A stretch of DNA of 64,000 nucleotides, taken from Streptomyces lavendulae subsp. lavendulae (GTDB lineage: Bacteria > Actinomycetota > Actinomycetes > Streptomycetales > Streptomycetaceae). The stretch lies in the NCBI RefSeq assembly GCF_002803845.1, contig NZ_CP024985.1, positions 6,645,501 through 6,709,500 on the forward strand. The letters run 5' to 3'. The stretch's first letter is position 1. Each line of letters begins with the position of its first letter. A program made the translations under genes and the position numbers. This document shows positions 36,183 through 44,822 of the stretch, one piece after another. The notes beneath the pieces were generated by a model, which saw nothing but the letters and a program-made list of their open reading frames with translations, was not told the origin of the DNA and searched no databases.

Positions 36183-36965
36183 TCAGTTCTTGGTGACGGA
36201 GCCCTTCTGGATGACCACGGCGGTCTTCGGGGCGCCGTCCTGGCCGCCGTCGGCCGTCCCGGCCTTGGCCACGTCCTCCAGGACCTTCAGCCCGGCCGCG
36301 TCGATCTTGCCGAAGGGGGTGTAGCTCGGGGCCAGCGGGCTGTCCTTGTACACGAGGAAGAACTGGCTGCCGCCGCTGCCCGGCTGCCCGGTGTTGGCCA
36401 TCGCCACCGTGCCGGCCGGGTAGATCACCTGGCCCTGCTCGTTCGGCTTGCCCAGGGAGTCCAGGTTCTCGTCCGGGATGGTGTAGCCGGGGCCGCCCAT
36501 GCCGGTGCCCTCCGGGTCGCCGCACTGCAGGACGTAGATCCCGCCGGTGGTCAGCCGGTGGCACTTGGTCTTGTCGAAGAAGCCCTTGTCGGCGAGCGAC
36601 TTGAACGAGTTCACGGTCTGCGGGGTCTTCGCCGCGTCCATCTCGAACTTGATCGGGCCCGCGCTGGTCTGCAGGTCGAAGGTGTACTTCGCCTTGTCGT
36701 CGATCGCCATCGCCGGGGACGGCGACTTCTTCGGCGTCGGCGCCGACGGGGACGCCGAGGGCTCGGCCGCCGCGTCCTTCGTGTCCTTGCCGTCGAAGAC
36801 GCCCCCCACGACCAGCCCGACCAGCGTGGCGACCACCACGGCCGCGGCCGCGCCGATCACCGCCCAGCGCTGCCGGGACTTGCGGCGGGCCTCCTCCCGG
36901 CGCTTCTGCTGGCGCTCGTACTTCTCCCTGGCGAGCTGTCGCCGACGCTGATCGCTCGTGACCAC
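36183..36965 (-). CDS. Membrane-anchored cyclophilin-type peptidyl-prolyl isomerase
   Basis: A 260-residue protein: a basic N-terminal coiled stretch (RRQLAREKYERQQKRREEAR), one transmembrane helix (WAVIGAAAAVVVATLVGLVVG, about residues 34-54), a Ser/Pro linker, and an extracellular cyclophilin domain (FDKTKCHRLTTGGIYVLQCG, PGSGGSQFFLVY, YTPFGKI). It should catalyse proline isomerisation of exported proteins. The two cysteines in the core (KCHRL, LQCGD) could form a disulfide outside the cell. The GTG at 36963-36965 follows GGAGAC. Confidence 0.92.
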   Translation of the reverse strand: MVTSDQRRRQLAREKYERQQKRREEARRKSRQRWAVIGAAAAVVVATLVGLVVGGVFDGKDTKDAAAEPSASPSAPTPKKSPSPAMAIDDKAKYTFDLQTSAGPIKFEMDAAKTPQTVNSFKSLADKGFFDKTKCHRLTTGGIYVLQCGDPEGTGMGGPGYTIPDENLDSLGKPNEQGQVIYPAGTVAMANTGQPGSGGSQFFLVYKDSPLAPSYTPFGKIDAAGLKVLEDVAKAGTADGGQDGAPKTAVVIQKGSVTKN

Positions 36966-37118
36966 CGGGTCGTCTCCTTGTACGTCTCTGGTACCGCTGT
37001 CCGGGCTCGGTTAGGCCGTACCGTATATGGGTTCGCTGTGTAATGAGGGGCGCCGGTAGGCTCTGAGCAGCAGATTCCGAACCACTGCCTCCCACCGGAC
37101 GACGATTGAGGGACGAAC

Positions 37119-37829
37119 GTGCTGATTGCCGGATTCCCCGCCGGGGCCTGGGGGACCAACTGCTACCTGGTCGCCCCCGCCGCAGGTGAGGAGTGCGTCA
37201 TCATCGACCCGGGCCACCAGGCCACCCAGGGTGTCGAGGAGACGCTGAGGAAGCACCGGCTCAAGCCCGTCGCGGTCGTCCTCACCCACGGCCACATCGA
37301 CCACGTGGCCTCCGTGGTCCCGGTGTGCGGAGCCCACGACGTACCGGCCTGGATCCACCCCGAGGACCGCTTCATGATGAGCGACCCGGAGAAGGCCCTC
37401 GGCCGTTCGATCGGGATGCCGCTCATGGGGGAGCTGACCGTCGGCGAGCCGGACGACGTCCGCGAGCTGAGCGACGGCAGCACCCTGAAGCTGGCCGGGA
37501 TGGAGTTCTCGGTGGCGCACGCGCCCGGTCATACCAAGGGGTCGGTGACCTTCCGGATGCCCGAGGCGGCAGACGTCCCGTCGGTCTTCTTCTCGGGCGA
37601 CCTGCTGTTCGCCGGCTCCATCGGACGCACCGACCTGCCCGGCGGCTCCCACGCCGAGATGCTCCAGTCGCTGGCCCGGGTGTGCCTGCCGCTGGACGAC
37701 TCGACGGTGGTGCTGTCCGGCCACGGTTCCCAGACCACCATCGGCCGCGAGCGCGCGACCAACCCGTACCTGCGGGAAGTCGCCGCCGGCCTGGGGGACG
37801 GCACCGCCGCCCCACGACGAGGAATGTGA
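37119..37829 (+). CDS. Metallo-beta-lactamase-fold hydrolase (glyoxalase II-like)
   Basis: A 236-residue protein with the metal motif THGHIDH, the distal ligands H in HAPGHTKGS and D in FFSGDLLFAGSIGRTD, and H in LSGHGSQT. It resembles glyoxalase II and related thioester hydrolases. It sits just before hisS, 10 bases apart, an arrangement seen in many actinobacteria and likely co-transcribed. The GTG start follows GAGGGACG; a TAGGCT -10-like site lies at 37057-37062. The substrate is unknown. Confidence 0.9.
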   Translation: MLIAGFPAGAWGTNCYLVAPAAGEECVIIDPGHQATQGVEETLRKHRLKPVAVVLTHGHIDHVASVVPVCGAHDVPAWIHPEDRFMMSDPEKALGRSIGMPLMGELTVGEPDDVRELSDGSTLKLAGMEFSVAHAPGHTKGSVTFRMPEAADVPSVFFSGDLLFAGSIGRTDLPGGSHAEMLQSLARVCLPLDDSTVVLSGHGSQTTIGRERATNPYLREVAAGLGDGTAAPRRGM

Positions 37830-37839
37830 CGAGAGTTTC

Positions 37840-39102
37840 GTGAGCACCTTCAAGGCCCCCAAGGGCACGTACGACCTGATCCCGCCGGTCTCCGTGAAGT
37901 ACCTGGCGGTGCGCGAGGCCATCTCCGGGCCCCTGCGCAACTCCGGCTACGGCTACATCGAGACCCCCGGCTTCGAGGACGTCGGCCTCTTCGCCCGCGG
38001 CGTCGGCGAGTCCACCGACATCGTCTCCAAGGAGATGTACGCCTTCGAGACCAAGGGCGGCGACCAGCTGGCCCTGCGCCCCGAGGGCACCGCCTCCGTC
38101 CTGCGCGCCGCCCTGGAGGCCAGCCTCCACAAGCAGGGCAACCTGCCGGTCAAGCTCTGGTACTCCGGTTCGTACTACCGCTACGAGCGTCCGCAGAAGG
38201 GCCGCTACCGCCACTTCTCGCAGGTCGGCGCCGAGGCGATCGGTGCCGAGGACCCCGCGCTGGACGCCGAGCTGATCATCCTCGCCGACCAGGCGTACCG
38301 CTCGCTGGGCCTGCGCAACTTCCGGATCCTGCTGAACTCGCTCGGCGACAAGGAGTGCCGCCCGGTGTACCGGGAGGCGCTGCAGGGCTTCCTGCGCGGG
38401 CTGGACCTGGACGCCGAGACCATCCGCCGGGCCGAGATCAACCCGCTGCGCGTCCTCGACGACAAGCGGGCCGACGTACAGAAGCAGCTGGTCGGCGCCC
38501 CGATGCTGCGCGACTACCTGTGCGACGCCTGCAAGGCGTACCACGAGGAGGTCCGTGCGCTGATCACGGCCGCCGGGGTGGCCTTCGAGGACGACGAGAA
38601 GCTGGTGCGCGGCCTCGACTACTACACCCGCACCACCTTCGAGTTCGTCCACGACGGCCTCGGCTCCCAGTCCGCGGTCGGCGGCGGCGGCCGCTACGAC
38701 GGCCTGTCCGAGATGATCGGCGGCCCGGCGCTGCCGTCGGTCGGCTGGGCGCTCGGCGTGGACCGCACCGTCCTGGCCCTGGAGGCCGAAGGCGTCGAGC
38801 TGGACATCCCCGCGGCCACCTCCGTCTTCGCGGTGGCCCTGGGCGAGGAGGCCCGGCGGGTGCTCTTCGGCAAGGTGACCGAGCTGCGCCGGGCCGGGAT
38901 CGCGGCGGACTTCTCCTACGGTGGAAAGGGCCTCAAGGGCGCCATGAAGGACGCCAACCGCTCGGGCGCCCGCTTCGCCGTGGTCGCCGGTGAGCGCGAC
39001 CTCGCCGAGGGCGTCGTCCAGCTGAAGGACATGGAGGCCGGCGAGCAGTCCCCGGTGGCCCTGGCCGACCTGGTCGACGAGGTCCGGGCCCGCCTGGCCT
39101 GA
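37840..39102 (+). CDS. hisS: Histidyl-tRNA synthetase
   Basis: Class II enzyme that charges tRNA-His. The 420-residue product has motif 1 near the N terminus (GTYDLIPPVS, FEDVGLFARGVGE), motif 2 (YYRYERPQKGRYRHFSQVG), the histidine-specific RGLDYYTRTTFEF, motif 3 (LPSVGWALGVDRT) and the C-terminal anticodon domain. The start is a GTG. A long terminator follows. Confidence 0.98.
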   Translation: MSTFKAPKGTYDLIPPVSVKYLAVREAISGPLRNSGYGYIETPGFEDVGLFARGVGESTDIVSKEMYAFETKGGDQLALRPEGTASVLRAALEASLHKQGNLPVKLWYSGSYYRYERPQKGRYRHFSQVGAEAIGAEDPALDAELIILADQAYRSLGLRNFRILLNSLGDKECRPVYREALQGFLRGLDLDAETIRRAEINPLRVLDDKRADVQKQLVGAPMLRDYLCDACKAYHEEVRALITAAGVAFEDDEKLVRGLDYYTRTTFEFVHDGLGSQSAVGGGGRYDGLSEMIGGPALPSVGWALGVDRTVLALEAEGVELDIPAATSVFAVALGEEARRVLFGKVTELRRAGIAADFSYGGKGLKGAMKDANRSGARFAVVAGERDLAEGVVQLKDMEAGEQSPVALADLVDEVRARLA

Positions 39103-39116
39103 TCCGGAGCCGTTGC

Positions 39117-39161
39117 GCGGAGGGCGGGGCGGGGGACACGGTCCCCCGCCCCGCCCTCCGC
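39117..39161. terminator. 21-bp perfect hairpin between hisS and the ABC permease gene
   Basis: Arms 39117-39137 and 39141-39161 with loop ACG. It serves convergent transcripts: hisS ends at 39102 and the permease gene at 39175. Confidence 0.9.
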
Positions 39162-39174
39162 CGTTCCCGGCCGG

Positions 39175-39999
39175 TCAGCCGTCGCGCCGCCCCTTCCAGC
39201 GGAAGGTCAGCAGGCACAGCGCCAGCCCGCCCAGCACCCAGGCCCCCAGGACCAGGGCCACCTTCCCGTACTCCCAGTCGCCCGCCTGCTCCAGCACGGC
39301 CGCCGACTCCGGCAGGAAGACCCCGCGCAGCCCCTGGCACATCCACTTCAGCGGGAACAGCGCCCCCACGTCCAGCAGCCAGCCGGGGATCTGGCCGACC
39401 GGGATGAAGACCCCGGAGATGAACTGGAGGATCAGGAAGGGCAGCACCACCACCGAGCTCGCGCTCTTGCCGGAGCGGGGCAGGCTGCTGACGGCGATGC
39501 CCAGCAGGGCGCAGCCGGTCAGCCCGAGGGCGAAGATCCAGGCGAAGGCGAACCACTTCGCGGCGGACGCGGGCAGGTCCAGATCGAACACCACGGTGCC
39601 GACCAGCAGCAGGACCGCCGTCTCGGCCAGGCCGGTGACCAGCACCAGCCACACCTTGCCGAAGAAGTACGAGGCCGGGGGCATCGGGGTGCCGCGCAGC
39701 CGCCTCAGGACCTTCTCGTCGCGCTCGACGGCGATGGAGATGCCGAGCGACTGGAAGCTCGTGGACATGATCCCGGCGGCCACCATGCCCGCCGCGTAGA
39801 GCTGCGAGGCGGTCACCCCGCTGCCTTCGACCGTGTCGTGGAAGATCGAGGCGAAGAGGGCGAGGAAGACGACCGGGAAGGCGAAGGTGAACACCACCGC
39901 GTCCCGCTGGCGGACGAACTGCCTGATCTCCAGAGCGCCGCGGCGAAGGCCCAGGGACCAGGCCCCGGGCAGGGCCGCGGGGGTGGCGCCGCCGCTCAT
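39175..39999 (-). CDS. ABC-2-type export permease
   Basis: A 274-residue permease with six hydrophobic helices, the first in the region QRDAVVFTFAFPVVFLALFA, and the family stretch FISGVFIPVGQIPGWL. It pairs with the ATPase directly upstream: its ATG overlaps the ATPase stop by four bases. The ABC-2 type fits export of a drug, lipid or lantibiotic. The substrate cannot be told. Confidence 0.9.
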   Translation of the reverse strand: MSGGATPAALPGAWSLGLRRGALEIRQFVRQRDAVVFTFAFPVVFLALFASIFHDTVEGSGVTASQLYAAGMVAAGIMSTSFQSLGISIAVERDEKVLRRLRGTPMPPASYFFGKVWLVLVTGLAETAVLLLVGTVVFDLDLPASAAKWFAFAWIFALGLTGCALLGIAVSSLPRSGKSASSVVVLPFLILQFISGVFIPVGQIPGWLLDVGALFPLKWMCQGLRGVFLPESAAVLEQAGDWEYGKVALVLGAWVLGGLALCLLTFRWKGRRDG

Positions 40000-40913
40000 C
40001 GGGACTCCTCCGTCCGCGGGGCGCCCCCCGCGCCGCCGCCGTCGTCTCCGCCCCCGTCGTCGGCATCCGTGACCTGGCCCGTCAGGCGCAGGTAGACGTC
40101 CTCCAGGGTGGGCCGGGTCACCCTCAGCCCGGGGACCTCGCCGCCGGTGCGGGCCGCGAGCTCGGTGACCGTACGGGTGGGGGTCGCGGTGCGCACCCGG
40201 CGCGGGGCGCCGTCGGGGCCGGTCCACTCGACGGTGGCACCGGTACCGAAGCGGGCCCGCAGCTCGCCCGGCTCGCCCTCGGCGACGACCCGGCCGCGCT
40301 TGATCACGGCCAGCCGGTCCGCGAGGGCCTCGGCCTCCTCCAGGTAGTGGGTGGTGAGCACGATGGTGGTGCCCTCGGCGGCCAGCAGCCGGATCAGCTC
40401 CCAGAACTGCCGGCGCGCCGCCGGGTCGAAGCCGGTGGTCGGCTCGTCCAGGAGCAGCAGCTCGGGGCCGCCGATCACCCCGAGCGCCACGTCGAGGCGC
40501 CTACGCTGGCCGCCGGAGAGGGCCTTGACCCGTTGGTCCCGCTTCGCCTCCAGGCCGACCAGGGAGATCACCGCCTCCGGATCGCGCGGGGCCGGGTAGT
40601 AACGGGCGAAGTGCGCGACCGTCTCCCGTACCGTCAGTTCGGCCGGGGCCGACTCGTCCTGCCAGACGATTCCGACGCGCGAGCGCCAGGCCCGTCCGGC
40701 CGTGGCCGGATCCGCTCCCAGGACGGACACCTCGCCCCCGTCCCGTGCCCGGTGGCCCTGGAGTATCTCCACCGTGGTGCTCTTCCCGGCCCCGTTGGGC
40801 CCCAGCAGGCCGAAGACCTCCCCCCGGCGGATCGTCAGGTCCAGCCCGTCCACCGCGGTGACCTCGCCGTACCGCTTGCGAAGCCCCCGTACCTCCACCG
40901 CGTTGTGTGTCAT
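39996..40913 (-). CDS. ABC transporter ATP-binding protein (DrrA-like exporter type)
   Basis: The 305-residue ATPase has Walker A LLGPNGAGKST, signature LSGGQRRRL, Walker B LLLLDEPTTGFD and the H-loop in LTTHYLEEAE. A C-terminal domain ends in an Asp/Gly-rich tail. The Q-loop and DrrA-like C-terminal extension point to an exporter. It forms an operon with the permease. It is divergent from the VKOR gene; the 138-base gap holds both promoters. Confidence 0.93.
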   Translation of the reverse strand: MTHNAVEVRGLRKRYGEVTAVDGLDLTIRRGEVFGLLGPNGAGKSTTVEILQGHRARDGGEVSVLGADPATAGRAWRSRVGIVWQDESAPAELTVRETVAHFARYYPAPRDPEAVISLVGLEAKRDQRVKALSGGQRRRLDVALGVIGGPELLLLDEPTTGFDPAARRQFWELIRLLAAEGTTIVLTTHYLEEAEALADRLAVIKRGRVVAEGEPGELRARFGTGATVEWTGPDGAPRRVRTATPTRTVTELAARTGGEVPGLRVTRPTLEDVYLRLTGQVTDADDGGGDDGGGAGGAPRTEESR

Positions 40914-41051
40914 GTCTCAGATCCTGCGGCGGAATCCGGCCCACCGGACCCCCTCGTACGGTCTTCTTATCTCCATCGAACGGTGGACCCACAGCCCCGT
41001 ACGGCACAATGGCCGGTGCTTGTTGACCTTGCGGATGTGGAGCGGGCGGGT

Positions 41052-41669
41052 ATGACGACGACTACGGCGGCCGGTGCGGATACCGCTCCGCGGACCTACG
41101 GCGGGAGCCGGGCGCTCGCCCTGCTGCTGGTGATCACCGGGGCCGCGGGGCTGCTCGCGGCGTGGGTGATCACGATCGACAAGTTCAAGCTGCTGGAGGA
41201 CCCGAACTTCACACCGGGCTGCAGCCTGAACCCGATCGTCTCCTGCGGCAACATCATGAAGAGCGACCAGGCGTCGGCGTTCGGCTTCCCGAACCCCATG
41301 CTCGGGCTGGTCGCCTACGGGATCGTGATCTGCGTCGGCATGAGCATCCTGGCCGGGGCCCGGTTCCGCGGCTGGTACTGGCTCACCCTGAACGCCGGCA
41401 CCCTCTTCGGCGTCGGGTTCTGCGCCTGGCTGATGTACCAGTCGCTGTACAACATCAACTCCCTGTGCCTGTGGTGCTGCCTGGCCTGGGTCGCCACCAT
41501 CGTCATGTTCTGGTACGTGACCTCGCACAACGTGCGCGAGGGTCTGCTGCCCGCCCCCGCCTGGCTGCGGGGCTTCTTCGACGAGTTCACCTGGGTGCTG
41601 CCGGTCCTGCACGTCGGGATCATCGGGATGCTGATCCTGACCCGCTGGTGGGACTTCTGGACCTCCTGA
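41052..41669 (+). CDS. Vitamin K epoxide reductase family (VKOR) membrane protein
   Basis: Reoxidises a DsbA-type partner using quinone, the actinobacterial replacement for DsbB. The 205-residue protein has about five helices, the loop cysteines C57 and C65 (PGCSLN, VSCGN) and the quinone-facing C139-LW-C142 (SLCLWCCLAW). The ATG at 41052 follows GGAG; the frame stays open upstream on the ABC side without family sequence. Its natural partner would be an exported DsbA-like protein; the thioredoxin-fold protein at 705-1202 has no signal peptide and is unlikely to be it. Confidence 0.92.
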   Translation: MTTTTAAGADTAPRTYGGSRALALLLVITGAAGLLAAWVITIDKFKLLEDPNFTPGCSLNPIVSCGNIMKSDQASAFGFPNPMLGLVAYGIVICVGMSILAGARFRGWYWLTLNAGTLFGVGFCAWLMYQSLYNINSLCLWCCLAWVATIVMFWYVTSHNVREGLLPAPAWLRGFFDEFTWVLPVLHVGIIGMLILTRWWDFWTS

Positions 41670-41700
41670 GCGGCCGGACCGTCCTGTCGGTGGCCTCGCA

Positions 41701-41706
41701 TAGGCT
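41701..41706 (+). promoter_or_regulatory. -10 element of rarA, leaderless geometry
   Basis: TAGGCT, then 6 bases, then the GTG at 41713. No ribosome binding site is present. Confidence 0.5.
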
Positions 41707-41712
41707 TCCGGT

Positions 41713-43062
41713 GTGGAACCAGACCTCTTCACCGCAGCCGCCGAGGACCGTCAGGAGAAGGACCCCTCGGCCTCGCCGCTCGCCGTCCGGATGCGCCCGC
41801 GCAACCTGGACGAGGTGGTCGGCCAGCAGCACCTGCTGAAGCCGGGCTCGCCGCTGCGGCGGCTGGTGGGGGAGGGCGCCGGGGGACCGGCCGGGGCCTC
41901 GTCGGTGATCCTCTGGGGACCCCCGGGCATCGGCAAGACCACCCTCGCCTACGTGGTCAGCCAGGCGACGCAGAAGCGGTTCGTCGAGCTCTCGGCGATC
42001 ACGGCGGGCGTCAAGGAGGTCCGGGCCGTCATCGAGGGCGCCAAGCGGGCCGCCGGCGGGTACGGCAAGGAGACGGTCCTCTTCCTCGACGAGATCCACC
42101 GCTTCAGCAAGGCGCAGCAGGACTCGCTGCTCCCGGCCGTGGAGAACCGCTGGGTCACCCTGATCGCGGCCACCACGGAGAACCCGTACTTCTCGATCAT
42201 CTCCCCGCTGCTGTCGCGCTCCCTGCTCCTGACGCTGGAACCGCTGACGGACGAGGACCTCACGGCCCTGCTGCGGCGCGCGCTCACCGAGGAGCGGGGC
42301 CTGGGCGGTGCGGTCACCCTGCCGGCCGACGCCGAGGCGCACCTGCTGCGGATCGCCGGGGGCGACGCCCGCCGGGCGCTGACCGCGCTGGAGGCCGGGG
42401 CCGGATCGGCGATCGCCAAGGGCGAGGAGGAGATCACCCTCCGGACGCTGGAGGAGACCGTCGACCGGGCGGCGCTCAAGTACGACCGGGACGGCGACCA
42501 GCACTACGACGTGGCGAGCGCGCTGATCAAGTCGATCCGGGGCTCGGACGTGGACGCCGCGCTGCACTACCTGGCCCGGATGATCGAGGCGGGGGAGGAC
42601 CCCCGGTTCATCGCGCGGCGCCTGATGATCTCGGCGAGCGAGGACATCGGCCTCGCGGACCCGACGGCCCTGCCGCTGGCGGTGGCCGCCGCCCAGGCGG
42701 TGGCGATGATCGGCTTCCCCGAGGCCGCGCTGACCCTCTCCCACGCCACCATCGCCCTCGCCCTGGCCCCGAAGTCGAACACCGCGACGACCGCGATCGG
42801 CGCCGCGCTGGCCGACGTACGGGCGGGCCTCGCCGGGACCGTGCCGGCCCATCTGCGCGACGGGCACTACAAGGGCGCGGCGAAGCTGGGGCACGCCGTG
42901 GGGTACGTCTACCCGCACGACGTGCCGGGCGCGATCGCCGCGCAGCAGTACGCGCCGGACGAGATCCACGGCAAGCGGTACTACGAGCCCACGCGGTACG
43001 GGGCCGAGGCCCGCTACGCGGACGTGGTGGAGATGGTGCGCAAGCGCCTCCGCGGAGCCTGA
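41713..43062 (+). CDS. rarA: Replication-associated recombination protein A (RarA/MgsA)
   Basis: AAA+ ATPase that acts at stalled replication forks. The 449-residue protein has Walker A GPPGIGKTTL, Walker B LFLDEIHRF, sensor 1 in LIAATTENP, and the C-terminal tetramerisation domain (LPLAVAAAQAVAMIGFPEA, KRYYEPTRYG). The GTG start is fixed by a leaderless promoter. In other bacteria it works with SSB, RecA and DnaX-like partners. Confidence 0.96.
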   Translation: MEPDLFTAAAEDRQEKDPSASPLAVRMRPRNLDEVVGQQHLLKPGSPLRRLVGEGAGGPAGASSVILWGPPGIGKTTLAYVVSQATQKRFVELSAITAGVKEVRAVIEGAKRAAGGYGKETVLFLDEIHRFSKAQQDSLLPAVENRWVTLIAATTENPYFSIISPLLSRSLLLTLEPLTDEDLTALLRRALTEERGLGGAVTLPADAEAHLLRIAGGDARRALTALEAGAGSAIAKGEEEITLRTLEETVDRAALKYDRDGDQHYDVASALIKSIRGSDVDAALHYLARMIEAGEDPRFIARRLMISASEDIGLADPTALPLAVAAAQAVAMIGFPEAALTLSHATIALALAPKSNTATTAIGAALADVRAGLAGTVPAHLRDGHYKGAAKLGHAVGYVYPHDVPGAIAAQQYAPDEIHGKRYYEPTRYGAEARYADVVEMVRKRLRGA

Positions 43063-43118
43063 CGCGCCTCCGCGGAACCCGACCGGGTGTCGGCGGGGCC
43101 CGGGGGAGGGGGGCGGCC

Positions 43119-43124
43119 TAGGCT
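43119..43124 (+). promoter_or_regulatory. -10 element of the HNH lipoprotein gene, leaderless geometry
   Basis: TAGGCT, then 6 bases, then the ATG at 43131. The same hexamer and spacing are seen before rarA. Confidence 0.5.
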
Positions 43125-43130
43125 CCGGGC

Positions 43131-43844
43131 ATGGGAAGCCGGGGTCCGCTCGTCGTCGCCGTGGCCGCGGTACTGCTGGCCGGCGCGTGCCACCGGGGGA
43201 ACCCCGGGCCGGCCCCGGCCAGTGCCGCCCCGCGGGTGAAGAGGCTGCCGCTCGTGAGCCCCGGGTTCCCGCCGGACGCGGCGACGGCGCGGGCGGACCT
43301 GGCCGGGCTCAAGGTCGAGTGGGGCCGGAACTGGCAGACGTACCGGCGGGAGGAGTTCGGCCGGTACTGGTCGGACGCGACCGACGGGGTCGGCGGGCGC
43401 AACGGCTGCGACACCCGGGACGACGTGCTGCGCCGGGACCTGAGCGAGCTGCGCGTGGGCGACCGCAACCCCTGTGTGGTGGTGTCCGGGGTGCTGCACG
43501 ATCCGTACACCGGCAAGGAGCTGCCCTACTCCTACCGGCGCGCCTCGCAGATCCAGACGGACCACGTCGTGGCGCTCGGCGCCGCCTGGCGGGGCGGCGC
43601 GTACGCGTGGACTGCGCAGCGCAGGCTGGAGTACGCCAACGACCTCGACGTCCTGCTCGCCGTGGACAAGCAGACGAACCAGGACAAGGGCAGCAGGACG
43701 GCCGACAAGTGGCGACCGCCGCGGCGGGCCTACTGGTGCGAGTACGGCCGCCGCTACACCGGCATCAAGGCCAAGTACGGGCTCTCGGTCACCCCACCGG
43801 AGAAGCGGGCCCTCCAGGAGCTGCTCGCGGCCTGCCCTCAGTGA
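43131..43844 (+). CDS. Secreted lipoprotein with HNH endonuclease domain (DUF1524 type)
   Basis: A 237-residue product with a lipoprotein signal (MGSRGPLVVAVAAVLLAGAC, lipobox LAGAC, lipidated C20). The nuclease core is DHVVALGAAW with H145, then YANDLDVLLAVD and the WRPP/YW segment of GmrSD C-terminal-like HNH proteins. It would sit outside the membrane, where it could degrade DNA for nutrients or against invaders. The family is widespread in Streptomyces and little studied. Its stop overlaps the convergent DUF2470 gene by seven bases. Confidence 0.88.
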   Translation: MGSRGPLVVAVAAVLLAGACHRGNPGPAPASAAPRVKRLPLVSPGFPPDAATARADLAGLKVEWGRNWQTYRREEFGRYWSDATDGVGGRNGCDTRDDVLRRDLSELRVGDRNPCVVVSGVLHDPYTGKELPYSYRRASQIQTDHVVALGAAWRGGAYAWTAQRRLEYANDLDVLLAVDKQTNQDKGSRTADKWRPPRRAYWCEYGRRYTGIKAKYGLSVTPPEKRALQELLAACPQ

Positions 43845-44767
43845 GCGGCGGCCGCGAAGAGGTGGTGCACGGCCCGGCGCAGGCCGCAGACGTCCGCCAC
43901 CGGCTCCGGGAAGTCGAAGCGGGCGTCGAAGGAGGAGCGGGCGGCCCCGTCGCCCGCGTCGGTGAAGCGCACGCGCAGGCCGAGACGGTCCAGGGCCAGC
44001 GGTACGGCCTTCAGGCCCGCCGTCGCCCGGGGGCCCAGCAGCCCGCAGAGGTCGGCCACCCGGTCGGCATGCGCGGCGTGCAGGTGCTGGAGCAGCTCCG
44101 CCTCGTGGGCGGTCATCGGGTCGGGCTCGGCGCCGGCGAGCTCCTCAGGGTCCACGCGCTCGGCGCCCCAGAGGTCGTCCACCGAGATCTCGCCGACCTC
44201 CAGGCGGAGCATCATCCAGGCGGGGCGGGTGGAGCGGGCGTCCCCGGGCGGGTCCGGGAAGTCGGACATGCCCAGCAGCTCGCCCACCGGCTGCCGCTCG
44301 GCGAGCAGCGCGGCGCAGGCCGCCCGGTCGTCCCCGCGGACCGGCGTCAGCCACCCGGCCAGCCAGGCGCGGCCGCGTATACGATGGGGCACGGACACCG
44401 GCGCCACATCCGTGATCTCGATCACGGCGGTGAGGTCGTCGTCCTGGGCGTGAGCGGCCGCCCTGGCAGCCGCGGATTCCCCGGAAACAAGGAGAATCAC
44501 GTCCCCGTCCGGGGTGACGGTCCGTGCGACCGGCGCCCCTTTCCCGATCTCGTCGTGATCGTGCGTGTCACGAGCACCCGGCAGGGTGAGGGATACTGAG
44601 GCGTTGGACTCTACGAGGGTTCGTACGCGTTCGGCTCCGGTGAGCTGCCGAACGCCTTCCCTGGGACGCGGCTGACCTTGCTTATCGTCGGCGCAAGCGG
44701 ATTCTGTTTCGTCTGAATCCGAACTGCGCTGCGCACTGGGCAGGGGGATCCCATGTGGTCGAGACAT
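43838..44767 (-). CDS. DUF2470 domain protein (heme-utilisation type)
   Basis: A 309-residue soluble protein. The C-terminal part (AHEAELLQHLHAAHADRVAD and onward) is the DUF2470 domain, which follows the FMN-binding domain in HugZ/heme-iron utilisation proteins. The N-terminal 180 residues are less clear and lack a visible flavin motif. The ATG at 44765-44767 follows GAGGAGG. The upstream region carries a near-consensus iron box, which fits regulation by iron and a heme or iron role. The function is inferred. Confidence 0.78.
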   Translation of the reverse strand: MSRPHGIPLPSAQRSSDSDETESACADDKQGQPRPREGVRQLTGAERVRTLVESNASVSLTLPGARDTHDHDEIGKGAPVARTVTPDGDVILLVSGESAAARAAAHAQDDDLTAVIEITDVAPVSVPHRIRGRAWLAGWLTPVRGDDRAACAALLAERQPVGELLGMSDFPDPPGDARSTRPAWMMLRLEVGEISVDDLWGAERVDPEELAGAEPDPMTAHEAELLQHLHAAHADRVADLCGLLGPRATAGLKAVPLALDRLGLRVRFTDAGDGAARSSFDARFDFPEPVADVCGLRRAVHHLFAAAAH

Positions 44768-44781
44768 TACGTCCTCCTCGA

Positions 44782-44800
44782 TAAGGTAAGCCTCACCTAA
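44782..44800. promoter_or_regulatory. Iron box (DmdR1/IdeR-type operator)
   Basis: On the minus strand the 19 bases read TTAGGTGAGGCTTACCTTA, 16 of 19 matching the IdeR/DmdR1 consensus TTAGGTTAGGCTAACCTAA. It lies 15 bases before the DUF2470 start and 22 bases before rpsD, overlapping a TAACTT -10-like site for rpsD (44798-44803). Iron-loaded DmdR1 would repress the DUF2470 gene and perhaps affect rpsD. Confidence 0.75.
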
Positions 44801-44822
44801 CTTACATGGAGGTAGGTTCCCC

